A DNA stretch of 64,000 nucleotides from G963556115 sp963677015. GTDB lineage: Bacteria > Planctomycetota > SZUA-567. The DNA is taken from positions 310,001 to 374,000 of the forward strand of contig OY781533.1 in assembly GCA_963677015.1 (NCBI GenBank), given 5' to 3'. The position numbers and the translations under genes are program-made. The notes below the pieces were generated by a model that worked only from the letters and a program-made list of their open reading frames with translations, ran no database searches and had not been told where the DNA came from. Positions 47,391-56,022 of this stretch are shown here, one piece after another. Position 1 is the first letter of the stretch, and each line of letters begins with the position of its first letter.

Positions 47391-47420
47391 AAATTAAGCA
47401 AATAATTATTAAATTAAGCA
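47391..47420 (+). repeat. Paired AAATTAAGCA direct repeats, 20-base period
   Basis: AAATTAAGCA at 47391-47400 and at 47411-47420 have start-to-start spacing of exactly 20 bases (about two helical turns), as expected for side-by-side protein binding. Confidence 0.55.
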
Positions 47421-47589
47421 TAATCTATGATTTTATTTTAATCAAGTTTAATCTTACAAAATTTTTAAAATTGTGGGGTTTTTTGTAAAAAAGCGAGAAA
47501 ACAGCAGTCTAATTAGGTGTGAATTTGCTTTATTAAACAAAAATATTGTTCTTTTGTTATAAAAATATGAAAAAAACTTGGTTAAAAAT

Positions 47590-47617
47590 TTGACTAGTAA
47601 GGGGGGTGTGGTACTAT
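47590..47617 (+). promoter_or_regulatory. Sigma-70 promoter of the sugar operon
   Basis: TTGACT (47590-47595), 16 bases, TACTAT (47612-47617). TTAAGCA begins 4 bases after the -10 at the expected start region, which fits repression by a LacI-family regulator. Leader of about 180 bases to the first gene. Confidence 0.65.
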
Positions 47618-47638
47618 TTAATTAAGCATGCAGCAGGG

Positions 47639-47668
47639 TTAATTTTAACAATTAATGCTTAAAATTAA
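47639..47668 (+). repeat. Inverted repeat, 10-10-10 layout
   Basis: TTAATTTTAA (47639-47648) and TTAAAATTAA (47659-47668) are exact reverse complements separated by 10 bases, just downstream of the operon promoter. Candidate operator. Confidence 0.5.
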
Positions 47669-47806
47669 TCAAATGCGTCCTTTCACACCGTAAATGCGAA
47701 TGTTGTGTTGTTGTGTTATTGCTCTGAAGTTGAGCTGTTATATCAATAAAATCTTATACCGATTTATTATAATTATTGTTGTTCATGCTAATGAGAGAGA
47801 GAATCA

Positions 47807-48130
47807 ATGAAAAGATTTGGACAGGTAATAAAGGTAGATCTAAGCAAGATTCAAACCTATATCGAGTGTCATGCCAATCCCTGGAAAGAGATCAATGCGA
47901 TGATCAAGGAGTGTAATATCCAGAATTACTCCATTTTCCTGAAAGATGACTATCTCTTCGCCTATTTTGAATATGTTGGGGATGATTTTGAAGCAGATAT
48001 GGCCAAGATGGCTGCCGATCCCAAGACTCAGGAGTGGTGGGATGTGGTCAAGCCGGCTCAAATTCCGCTTGAAACCCGTAAAGAGGGTGAGTGGTGGGCG
48101 GACATGCAGGAAGTATATCATCTCGACTGA
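47807..48130 (+). CDS. rhaM: L-rhamnose mutarotase-like protein (RhaM family)
   Basis: 107 aa, matching the RhaM/DUF718 length. ECHANPWKEI has His at the position of the catalytic His of RhaM (RRHNPIWPE in E. coli), then the YSIFL/YLFAYFEY core and the RWW-like QEWWDVVKPAQ and LQEVFYL-like MQEVYHLD end. RhaM-family enzymes interconvert anomers of L-rhamnose or related 6-deoxy sugars. First gene of the operon, preceded by GAGAGAGAG. The family is clear; sugar identity is not. Confidence 0.82.
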   Translation: MKRFGQVIKVDLSKIQTYIECHANPWKEINAMIKECNIQNYSIFLKDDYLFAYFEYVGDDFEADMAKMAADPKTQEWWDVVKPAQIPLETRKEGEWWADMQEVYHLD

Positions 48131-48257
48131 AAAATGTAATCATTTTTTTATATGGTATTGTTGAAAATTTATGGAATTGTGCTTTGCGGAAACAGAGGCC
48201 TTCACCTGCTGTGCGGGGAGACTGTATCTGCTGTGAGCGGTTTATGAAAGTGAAATT

Positions 48258-49427
48258 ATGACTTTACAACGAAGTGAAAATTGCCTTAAAAAGCTTGATA
48301 GGGTGAGAAAAGCGCTTAATCATGAAGAAGGGGATCAGGTTCCGATCTCCGATTTTTTCTGGACAGATTTTCTGGAGAATTGGAAAAAATATTATAATCT
48401 TCCGGATGATGCCGATATTTACCGTTACTATGATCTGGACTGGAGAGTGACAACTCCAAATATGGATCCGCATATCAGAAGTTTTGAATATCTGCAGAAG
48501 AGCCCTGAGAAAACAGTGGTTCGTACAGGCTTTGAAGCAGAGATTATGGTCAGTGAGACGGTTACTATGCCGGCTTATACCACTTTTTATACCGATACAG
48601 TTGAAAAGATGGAGGCTTTTGAATTTGATGACCCTTGTGATCCCCGGCGTTATTTGAGTGCCGGTGATAATCAGATTGTGGGAATCGGCGACAGAATTGT
48701 GCCTAATTCTCCGGCGTGGCTCGATACTGTAAAGGATAATTATGAAGATTTTCCGGTATTCGGCTCTATCTGTGAAGCGATGGAAGAGGGCTGGAGAATA
48801 ATCGGTACAGAGAATATAATGATGTGGATGATTTTGTATCCTGAAGAGTTGGAAAGATTTCTGACCCGAGTAGGTGAGTTTGTGTGTAAAATATGTGAAG
48901 AGCAGATTCGCATAGCCGATGGGCTTCTTTCAGGAATGCTTATCTGGGGTGATGTGGCATATGTGAATGCGATGCTGTTCTCCCCTGATCACTGGCGGAA
49001 GTTCTTCAAGCCGACACTTGCCGCTCTTATTGATATCTGTCATAAACATGATCTGCCGGTTATTTACCATAGTTGTGGTAATGCTACACCGATATATGAT
49101 GATCTGGTTGATATCGGGCTTGACGGTTATAATCCGGTTGAAGCCAAGGCGGGACTGGATGTTGTCGAGCTCAAGAAAGATTATAAAAACAGATTGGCAT
49201 TTGTGGGCAATATGGATGTAATGGAGTGGTCAAAGCTTGATAAGCCTGAGCTCAAGAAGTATATTTTGCGCAAGCTTAATGCCGCAAAAGGCGGTGGGCT
49301 GATTTTCCAGTCTGACCATAGTGTTCCTGATTCTGTAAGTCCTGAGAATTATGATTACGCGGTCAAGGTTGTACGTGAGTATGGTAAATATCCTCTGTCA
49401 CTGGGTGAGCAGGATATTGTATATTAG
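48258..49427 (+). CDS. URO-D-fold protein, MtaA/CmuA-like (2)
   Basis: 389 aa of the URO-D/corrinoid methyltransferase superfamily. IYHSCGNATPI near residue 275 is the HxCGN metal-site pattern of MtaA/MtbA-type methyltransferases, followed by NPVEAKAGLDVVELKK and LAFVGNMDVM, also typical. A third Cys ligand, expected near the C-terminal APGCDI-like segment, is not seen (IFQSDHSVPDSV instead), so the metal site may be altered. It lies between the mutarotase and the sugar transporter. No corrinoid protein is adjacent. Possible roles are demethylation of methylated sugars or an unknown reaction. Confidence 0.72.
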   Translation: MTLQRSENCLKKLDRVRKALNHEEGDQVPISDFFWTDFLENWKKYYNLPDDADIYRYYDLDWRVTTPNMDPHIRSFEYLQKSPEKTVVRTGFEAEIMVSETVTMPAYTTFYTDTVEKMEAFEFDDPCDPRRYLSAGDNQIVGIGDRIVPNSPAWLDTVKDNYEDFPVFGSICEAMEEGWRIIGTENIMMWMILYPEELERFLTRVGEFVCKICEEQIRIADGLLSGMLIWGDVAYVNAMLFSPDHWRKFFKPTLAALIDICHKHDLPVIYHSCGNATPIYDDLVDIGLDGYNPVEAKAGLDVVELKKDYKNRLAFVGNMDVMEWSKLDKPELKKYILRKLNAAKGGGLIFQSDHSVPDSVSPENYDYAVKVVREYGKYPLSLGEQDIVY

Positions 49428-49497
49428 TATATAAGCAGTACGAGAGAGAGTTGTGTTTTTAAATCCTAGTTGCTAGGAAAGAAAAGGTGTGTAAATA

Positions 49498-51000
49498 ATG
49501 AGTAAGGAACGTATATCGCTCAGAATGAAGCGGGTAACCAAGGCGTTTCCAGGTACTCTGGCAGTGGATGGTGTTGATTTTGATGTGCGTCAGGGTGAGG
49601 TGCATGCACTGCTCGGTGAGAACGGAGCAGGTAAATCAACACTTATGAAGATGCTGGCTGGTTCATTTGCTGATTATACCGGTGAGATTCAGATTAACGG
49701 GGAGAGCGTGACTCTACGCACCCCGTCTGAGGCAATTAATAACGGTATTGGAATGATTTATCAGGAATTGTCCCTGGCCAGGCCGATTACTATTGCCGAG
49801 AATGTGCTGGTAGGAAGGTTGCCTAAAAAGAATTTCCTGATGCTTGATAAGCAGAAGATGCGTGAGGAGACATTAAAAATACTGGAGTCTGTAGGGCTGG
49901 AGCTGGATCCGTTTACTTTTGTTGAAGATATTTCACCGCATGAAGCGCAGCTGGTTGAGATTGCAAAAGTCATGAGTCATAATCCTTCTATACTGGTTAT
50001 GGATGAGCCTACATCTTCGTTGTCTCGTCAGGAGGTTGAAAAGCTTTTTCATATTATCGATGATTTAAAAGCCCAAGGGCTTGCAATAGTCTATATTTCA
50101 CACCATCTTCCAGAAATATTCCGAGTTGCTGACCGTTTCACTGTAATGCGTGACGGAAAGAAGATAGCAACCGGTGATATAAGTGATGTGACAGCGTCTG
50201 ACATCGTTAATATGATGGTGGGAAAATCCATGACCGAGTTCTATAAGAAGAGAGCTAATGACGTTAAGTCTGAGAAGGCTCTAATCGTTGAGCATATAAC
50301 CCGGGAAGGTTTCTTTCATGATCTCTCTTTTCATGCGTATAAGGGGGAGATTTTAGGGATTGTCGGTCTGGCGGGAGCGGGTCGGAGTGAGATGGCCAGA
50401 AGTATGGTCGGGATTGATCCGATGGATTCCGGCAGGATTGAGATTAACGGTAAAGTTCTCAAGTCGGGATCATACAGCCGGGCTATAAAATCCGGTATGG
50501 TTTATCTTTCCGAGGACCGTAAAAATGACGGGTTATTTCTGCGTCTGAGTGTCAAGGAGAATGTCCTGGCGGCAAAGGTGACTGACTTCTGTAATTGCGG
50601 GGTGTATTCAAAACGTCATGAGGGTAAAACGGTTCGGAGTATGATTGAAAAGCTCTATATCCAGCCGCCTAATCCCAATGTCGGAGTAGGTAATCTCAGT
50701 GGTGGTAATCAGCAGAAGGTACTGCTTGGTAAGTGGCTTGCCTGTACACCTGATATTATAATTCTTGATGAGCCTTCTCGCGGTGTTGATGTCGGAGCCA
50801 AGTCGATAATTCATGATGTGATTATCGAGCTTGCCGATATGGGCAAGACAGTGATTTTGCTGACCAGTGATCTGCCTGAGATGGTCGGACTGGCTGACAG
50901 GGTAATGGTTCTCAAGGAAGGGCACATGATCGGTTCGATGGAGAAGGAGCAGTTGACCGAGGAATCGATATTACTAGCTGCCAACGGTGAAGGGATATAG
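49498..51000 (+). CDS. Sugar ABC transporter ATPase, two domains (RbsA/MglA type)
   Basis: 500 aa with two ABC domains. The first has an intact Walker A (GENGAGKST) and Walker B (LVMDEPTSSL) but a degenerate signature (SPHEAQLVEIAKV). The second has degenerate Walker A (GLAGAGRSEMARSM) but an intact signature (LSGGNQQKV) and Walker B (IILDEPSRGVD). This asymmetric layout is normal for RbsA/MglA/XylG. It energises two permeases encoded immediately downstream. The substrate is a monosaccharide or derivative; the mutarotase suggests a 6-deoxyhexose. Confidence 0.95.
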   Translation: MSKERISLRMKRVTKAFPGTLAVDGVDFDVRQGEVHALLGENGAGKSTLMKMLAGSFADYTGEIQINGESVTLRTPSEAINNGIGMIYQELSLARPITIAENVLVGRLPKKNFLMLDKQKMREETLKILESVGLELDPFTFVEDISPHEAQLVEIAKVMSHNPSILVMDEPTSSLSRQEVEKLFHIIDDLKAQGLAIVYISHHLPEIFRVADRFTVMRDGKKIATGDISDVTASDIVNMMVGKSMTEFYKKRANDVKSEKALIVEHITREGFFHDLSFHAYKGEILGIVGLAGAGRSEMARSMVGIDPMDSGRIEINGKVLKSGSYSRAIKSGMVYLSEDRKNDGLFLRLSVKENVLAAKVTDFCNCGVYSKRHEGKTVRSMIEKLYIQPPNPNVGVGNLSGGNQQKVLLGKWLACTPDIIILDEPSRGVDVGAKSIIHDVIIELADMGKTVILLTSDLPEMVGLADRVMVLKEGHMIGSMEKEQLTEESILLAANGEGI

Positions 51001-51003
51001 AGA

Positions 51004-52053
51004 ATGAATGAATTAAATGATGCAAATATTTTAAAGCCGGGGGAGAGTCAGCGTTTTCATAAGCAGGAACGTAATGCTTTCCTGCGGCTATATGAAATTT
51101 TCGGGATATATTTTGTTGCGGTTATTCTGCTGTTTGTCGGAGTATTTGTTAATGTTAACTTTTTTACAGCGGATAATTTTCTGAATGTGTTGCGCAATAT
51201 CGCGCTACTGGGAATTGCTTCCTGCGGGATGGCCTTCGTTGTTTATATTGGTAAATGGTGTGATCTGTCGCTTCCTTCATATATGGCTCTCAGCGGTACA
51301 GTGGCTATTGCCTGCCTGCCGCTCGGGTTTGTGCCGGCACTAATCTGCGGTGTGCTTGTTGGTATGGCGATTGGAGCAATGAACGGGCTGGTCGTCGGCT
51401 GGCTCAACGCGAATCCGATTCTCTGGACTCTGGCGGTTGTTTATTTTATGGAAGGCTTTATGCGGTTTACCTGGAGTAATAACCAGATTTATCCGGATCA
51501 GGTTTTAGAGAGCCGCGGGCTTGATACTACTGCAGCAGATCATTTTCTGGCAATTTTTCAGACCGATGTCTTTTCAATACCGCTGATTGTAGTGGTAATG
51601 ATTCTGATGTTTGTCCTCTGTCATTTTGTACTCACCAGAACCAAGTTCGGCTTGTTCGCTAAATATGTGGGTTCTTCACTGGAGACGGCTAAATCTTCAG
51701 GGGTGAACGTCAAACTGATTGTGCTCTATTCTTTTCTGGCTACAGCCTTCTGCGGCAGTATCGCCGGTATTTTCATAACCAGTCTGAACAAGCTCGGTGT
51801 GTTTTATCTGGGGCAGGGTTACGATTTTAAATCAGTGACAGCGGTGGTTATCGGTGGTATGATGCAGTCGGGTGGCCGCGGTAGTATGATCGGAGTATTC
51901 GGTGGTGTGCTGGTGATCGGGTTACTCTCCAATATCATGAATTTTATTGGTATAAATACCTTCCAGCAGGATATTATTACAGGTTCAATCTTTATTCTGG
52001 TAGTAGGATTCCATCAGTACCAGTTGAGAAGTCAGGGGAAGGATTATGCATAA
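51004..52053 (+). CDS. Sugar ABC transporter permease 1 (RbsC-like)
   Basis: 349 aa with about eight to ten membrane helices and a polar N-terminal cap of about 30 residues, of the RbsC/BPD_transp_2 type (GVLVGMAIGAMNGLVVGWLNANPILWTLA, and AVVIGGMMQSGGRGSMIGVFGG). Starts 3 bases after the ATPase gene. The second permease overlaps it by 8 bases. Works with the binding protein at 53.2 kb. Confidence 0.93.
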   Translation: MNELNDANILKPGESQRFHKQERNAFLRLYEIFGIYFVAVILLFVGVFVNVNFFTADNFLNVLRNIALLGIASCGMAFVVYIGKWCDLSLPSYMALSGTVAIACLPLGFVPALICGVLVGMAIGAMNGLVVGWLNANPILWTLAVVYFMEGFMRFTWSNNQIYPDQVLESRGLDTTAADHFLAIFQTDVFSIPLIVVVMILMFVLCHFVLTRTKFGLFAKYVGSSLETAKSSGVNVKLIVLYSFLATAFCGSIAGIFITSLNKLGVFYLGQGYDFKSVTAVVIGGMMQSGGRGSMIGVFGGVLVIGLLSNIMNFIGINTFQQDIITGSIFILVVGFHQYQLRSQGKDYA

Positions 52054-53062
52054 AAAAAATACAAGTTTCTTGCAGCTTCTGGATAAGAACAGAGCTTTGG
52101 CAATGCTGATTATTGCGGTTTTATTCTTCTGGATTCATCCGGGAGCCAGAAATTTCATGACCGTGTATAATATGACTACAATCCTCAAAGGTGCCAGTTT
52201 AAGCGGAATATGTGCTGTTGGTTTTACGCTGATCTTTATTCTTGGGCAGATTGATCTCTCAATAGGTTCAGTTCTGATGCTTTCAGGAATGCTCACTATC
52301 GGTTTGCAGCCGGCTTTAGGCTGGACGTTATCCTCAATTGTCGGTATTCTTTCCGGAGTTGCTGTTGGTCTGGTTAACGGTCTATTGGTATCGAAAGTTA
52401 AGATTAATTCTTTTATTGTTACTCTGGGTACAATGATCATAGTTCGTGGTCTGATGCATCTGTACTGTGATGGCGGGGCGAAATCCGTTGATGATTTTGC
52501 GATTGCCGACTGGTTGGAGATGCAGGTGCTGGGTGTGTTCACTCCGATGACTCTGATAACAATCGGTATTGTGGCACTCTTTGCCTTTATTCTGATGCTT
52601 ACCAGATATGGCCGGGGCTTCTTTATGGTTGGTGGTAATGCTGAGACCGCCTGGCTCGCAGGGTTGAAGCGTGATAAGTATATTATCGTCGGATTTATTA
52701 TCTGTGACGGTCTTGCCGCTGTGGGAGGTTCGGTGTTCTCCATGTCGCTGGCTTCCTCAACTGCAAATGCGATTCTGGGAACCAAGACGCTGATGCAGGT
52801 GATCGCGGCAATTATCATCGGCGGTACGCTTATGACCGGTGGTAAGGGAAGTATTATTAAGAGTTTTATTGCTGTACTCTTTCTGGTTACGGTCAATAAC
52901 GGTTTCGGCTGCTTCGGGTTCGGCTTTGAAGTGCAGATCTTCGTTAATGGTCTGATTCTGGCTCTAGTAGTCCTTTACGAGGCATATACACTATACAAGC
53001 GTGAACTGCTGCGTGGTCAGCGTCCGTATCTGCTTGAGGAACTGGAGCGAAGTAACAGTTAA
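52046..53062 (+). CDS. Sugar ABC transporter permease 2 (RbsC-like)
   Basis: 338 aa, same family as the preceding permease (GVAVGLVNGLLVSKVKINSFIVTLGTM and AAIIIGGTLMTGGKGS). RbsABC-type importers usually have one permease gene making a homodimer; two different permeases imply a heterodimer. Starts inside the end of permease 1. The binding-protein gene follows 107 bases later. Confidence 0.93.
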   Translation: MHKKNTSFLQLLDKNRALAMLIIAVLFFWIHPGARNFMTVYNMTTILKGASLSGICAVGFTLIFILGQIDLSIGSVLMLSGMLTIGLQPALGWTLSSIVGILSGVAVGLVNGLLVSKVKINSFIVTLGTMIIVRGLMHLYCDGGAKSVDDFAIADWLEMQVLGVFTPMTLITIGIVALFAFILMLTRYGRGFFMVGGNAETAWLAGLKRDKYIIVGFIICDGLAAVGGSVFSMSLASSTANAILGTKTLMQVIAAIIIGGTLMTGGKGSIIKSFIAVLFLVTVNNGFGCFGFGFEVQIFVNGLILALVVLYEAYTLYKRELLRGQRPYLLEELERSNS

Positions 53063-53168
53063 CAGACGGTCGGGTTTTAAGTAAGTTGTTGTTCAGGTGA
53101 TAATTATTGGAACGTAATTATTATACTGTTTTGTGTGACTTAAATTGTTTAGTTTGTTGGAGAGAAAA

Positions 53169-54332
53169 ATGAAGAAGATTTTAGTAGTACTGAGTCTTGC
53201 TGTGTGTCTGGTCTCATGTGCATTCGGCAATCTCGCTAATGCGGAAGATAATCTTACAAAATCTATCAAGGTAGATGTTACCCAATTAAAAGGTACTGAT
53301 GGACAGCCGCTGATTATTAAGGGGGATCCTAAAGATATTCCGGATCGTCCTGAGGATCCGAAAGCTCTGCCTGAAGATAACAAAGGGCACTGGTGGGATC
53401 AGGAATATGCCGGCTGGACTACTCAGAAGAAGAATATGCCTTCAAATGACAATGCTACAGGTGCTATCGGTAAGACTGTCGTGATGATCCGTGCGGGAGA
53501 TCACCCATACTGGACCGCGTTCATGAATGGTTTCAACGCTATCGCCAAGGAGTACAACCTCAAGGTCAAAGAGTTCAGTTCAAACTGGAACCAGGACCTG
53601 CAGGCTCAGCAGGTGGATCAGGCTATCAACGACCGCCCTGATATCATTATTCTCGCTCCGGTTGACGCTACCGCCTGTACCCCGCTTTTCCGTAAGATAA
53701 ATCGTGCCGGTATTCCATTGATTGCCTGCAACACAATCCCATGTGATTCAGCTATGCAGTACTGTGTAGCTTGGACCGGTCCTGATGACTGGGGGCAGAT
53801 GCGTATGCTGGCGCACTCTTTTGCAGATCAGATGGATGGAAAGGGTGGATATGCAATTGTGCGTCATATGCCTGGATCATCACCATTCTTCGCCAGAACT
53901 TTTGGTCCTATTACCGAACTTAAAGATTATGCTCCAAATATGAAGCTGCTCGATATGGATACTGCAAATCTTGAGACCGAGGGTACCATGCAGCTGGTTT
54001 CAGCATGGCTGACAAAGTATGGCAAGGATCTGAAGGGTCTCTTCCTCAGTGGTGACGGCTTTACTGTAACCGGAACTCTGGAGGCCTTGAAGTCTGCAGG
54101 AAGAGATGATATTGTTATCGTTGCTGCCGGTAACAGCAAGACCGGTATGGATTCAGTAAAAGCCGGAGAGGTTTATGGTATTACTTATCAGAGTGCTGAA
54201 GGTGATGGGGCTCTGGCATGTTATACAGCCTGCCGTTTCCTCAATGGTGAGAAGCTTGATCCGGTAAACTATATTCCTAAGCATGTTATCACTGAAATTG
54301 ATGTGGATGAGTTTATGCCTGCACAGTGGTAA
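53169..54332 (+). CDS. Sugar-binding protein of the ABC importer
   Basis: 387 aa from the ATG at 53169 (GGAGAG 6 bases upstream). An earlier TTG at 53145 would precede the signal peptide and is rejected. The N-terminus carries a hydrophobic core and either the lipobox LVSC at residue 17 or a signal-peptidase I site near ANA-ED, so it is exported, possibly lipid-anchored. The mature part has a Pro/Asp-rich N-terminal tail (about residues 45-90) before a periplasmic-binding domain of type 1 (GKTVVMIRAGDHPYW, DRPDIIILAPVDA). Ligand unknown. Confidence 0.9.
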   Translation: MKKILVVLSLAVCLVSCAFGNLANAEDNLTKSIKVDVTQLKGTDGQPLIIKGDPKDIPDRPEDPKALPEDNKGHWWDQEYAGWTTQKKNMPSNDNATGAIGKTVVMIRAGDHPYWTAFMNGFNAIAKEYNLKVKEFSSNWNQDLQAQQVDQAINDRPDIIILAPVDATACTPLFRKINRAGIPLIACNTIPCDSAMQYCVAWTGPDDWGQMRMLAHSFADQMDGKGGYAIVRHMPGSSPFFARTFGPITELKDYAPNMKLLDMDTANLETEGTMQLVSAWLTKYGKDLKGLFLSGDGFTVTGTLEALKSAGRDDIVIVAAGNSKTGMDSVKAGEVYGITYQSAEGDGALACYTACRFLNGEKLDPVNYIPKHVITEIDVDEFMPAQW

Positions 54333-54360
54333 ATGATTGCCGGGTAATAATTAATTTGCA

Positions 54361-54396
54361 AATAAAGCAGAACTGTATTGTCAGTTCTGCTTTATT
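54361..54396. terminator. 15-bp hairpin after the sugar operon
   Basis: AATAAAGCAGAACTG (54361-54375) with 54382-54396, loop TATTGT. No long T-run follows, but the A/T-rich ends (CTTTATT / AATAAAG) could serve both strands. Confidence 0.65.
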
Positions 54397-54510
54397 GATA
54401 ATAACTGTAAAAAGTTATGCAAATTTACAGGGTTTAAGCCGTTTGGGTGTTAGGCGGTCCCGCAGCTTACCTGTTCAGTATCAGCGTAAGCGTTTCGTTT
54501 TAACCTGTGA

Positions 54511-55611
54511 TTATTCTTTGGGGTTTTTCATGATTGTAAAGCCGTGATCCTGGCAGAGGACATCGCGTTTTACAGCCTCAATATCATTTTCCATCATATC
54601 TTTGACCAGCTCTTCAAAGGAGGTCTCAGGTACCCAGCCGAGTTTTTCTTTGGCTTTAGTCGGGTCTCCGAGCAGAGTCTCAACCTCGCAGGGGCGGAAG
54701 TAGATGGGGTCGACTTCGACAATGCATTTTCCGGTCTCGCTGTCATAGCCTTTTTCATCAATTCCACTACCTTCCCAGCGGATGTTTATCCCTACTTCTT
54801 TGCAGGCGCACTCTACAAAGTAACGGACTGAGTATTGTCTGCCGGTAGCGATAACATAGTCATCAGGTTCATTCTGTTGCAGCATAAGCCACATCATTTT
54901 TACATAATCTTTGGCATGCCCCCAGTCTCGCAGTGCATCCATGTTGCCAAGGTAGAGTTTGTCCTGCAGGCCATATTTGATGCGTGAGATGGCGCGGGTA
55001 ATCTTTCTGGTAACGAAGGTTTCGCCGCGGCGGGGTGATTCGTGGTTGAAAAGTATGCCGTTACAGGCATAAATTCCGTATGATTCGCGGTAATTAACCG
55101 TGATCCAGTAACCGTAGAGCTTGGCAACGCCATATGGTGAGCGCGGGTAGAACGGGGTCGTCTCTTTCTGCGGGGTCTCCTGTACTTTGCCGAAGAGCTC
55201 CGAGGTGGAAGCCTGATAGACTCTGGTTTTCTGTTCCAGACCGAGAATTCTTATTGCTTCCAGCAGTCTCATAGTGCCTCCGGCATCAACATCCAGAGTA
55301 TACTCTGGGGAATCGAAGGAAACTTTTACATGGCTCTGGGCGCCAAGATTATAGATTTCATCCGGCTGTATTTCCTGAATAATCCTAATAAGGTTGGTGG
55401 AATCCGAGAGATCACCGTAATGCAGGAAAAATCGGGCGTTATCTTCATGAAAATCCTGGTAGATGCCGTTTATCCGCTCGGTATTGAAGGATGAGGCGCG
55501 GCGTTTTATGCCATGAACTATATAGCCTTTTTCAAGAAGAAATTCCGCCAGATATGAACCATCCTGTCCGGTTATACCGGTGATTAATGCAACCTTATTA
55601 TTGTTATTCAT
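54511..55611 (-). CDS. gmd: GDP-mannose 4,6-dehydratase
   Basis: 366 aa from the ATG at 55611. Upstream start codons at 55719 overlap the promoter and give an AT-rich, hydrophobic tail, so they are rejected. GITGQDGSYLAE is the NADP-binding Rossmann motif. STSELFGK holds the catalytic Thr/Ser-Glu region and YPRSPYGVAK the YxxxK. Makes GDP-4-keto-6-deoxy-mannose, precursor of GDP-L-fucose or GDP-D-rhamnose for surface polysaccharide. No fcl or rmd is adjacent. It is a single gene on the minus strand facing the sugar operon. Confidence 0.96.
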   Translation of the reverse strand: MNNNNKVALITGITGQDGSYLAEFLLEKGYIVHGIKRRASSFNTERINGIYQDFHEDNARFFLHYGDLSDSTNLIRIIQEIQPDEIYNLGAQSHVKVSFDSPEYTLDVDAGGTMRLLEAIRILGLEQKTRVYQASTSELFGKVQETPQKETTPFYPRSPYGVAKLYGYWITVNYRESYGIYACNGILFNHESPRRGETFVTRKITRAISRIKYGLQDKLYLGNMDALRDWGHAKDYVKMMWLMLQQNEPDDYVIATGRQYSVRYFVECACKEVGINIRWEGSGIDEKGYDSETGKCIVEVDPIYFRPCEVETLLGDPTKAKEKLGWVPETSFEELVKDMMENDIEAVKRDVLCQDHGFTIMKNPKE

Positions 55612-55690
55612 CTGTTTGTTGACCTTTAACTTTATGATTATAGGTATGTTCTGTAGAATGTACAATTTTATGTAAACATATATATAAAAG

Positions 55691-55719
55691 AGTATCTTTA
55701 TTTGTGTGCTTAAAGTCAA
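55691..55719 (-). promoter_or_regulatory. Sigma-70 type promoter of gmd
   Basis: Minus-strand TTGACT (complement of 55714-55719), 17 bases, GATACT (complement of 55691-55696). The start near 55684 leaves a leader of about 70 bases to the ATG at 55611. Confidence 0.6.
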
Positions 55720-55892
55720 GTTTGAATGGTAAAAAATGCTGTTTCAGCAAATTTTTGCTGCAAAAAAACAGTTACCGCTGAATAGTGGTATTCAGGGTGA
55801 CTGGGGTTAGAAGTGAAAAAGACGATTTGCAGTCGGTGTGAAATAATAGAAATATGCTGATAAATATAGCTAAAATTAATGGTGGAAGATGC

Positions 55893-55920
55893 TTGACAGG
55901 GCAGGGGCTATATTTATAAT
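55893..55920 (+). promoter_or_regulatory. Sigma-70 promoter of tig
   Basis: TTGACA (55893-55898), 16 bases, TATAAT (55915-55920). Both boxes are perfect. A small hairpin CCCAGGCAC / GTGCTTGGG (about 55938-55956) lies in the leader. The rest of the 411-base gap to gmd is AT-rich and otherwise unassigned. Confidence 0.8.
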
Positions 55921-56022
55921 TTGAGGATTGAGTATGCACAGCCCAGGCACGGTGCTTGGGAGCGGTTTACTTTTGTTTTATGACTATTAAATAGCAGAAA
56001 ATAGCGAAAGAGAGTTACACGA

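Larger units (their letters stand above)
47160..47806. other. Control region between LacI genes and sugar operon
   Basis: 647 bases, very AT-rich. It carries TTAAGCA elements at 47394-47400, 47414-47420 and 47622-47628, reverse copies at 47256-47262 and 47656-47662, the palindrome at 47286-47299, the inverted repeat at 47639-47668 and a promoter at 47590-47617. No ORF is supported. Confidence 0.6.

Noticed and set aside
52135..52896. Long reading frame opposite the second permease
   Set aside because: Antisense shadow of a membrane gene; low-complexity Pro/Thr-rich product with no ribosome site.
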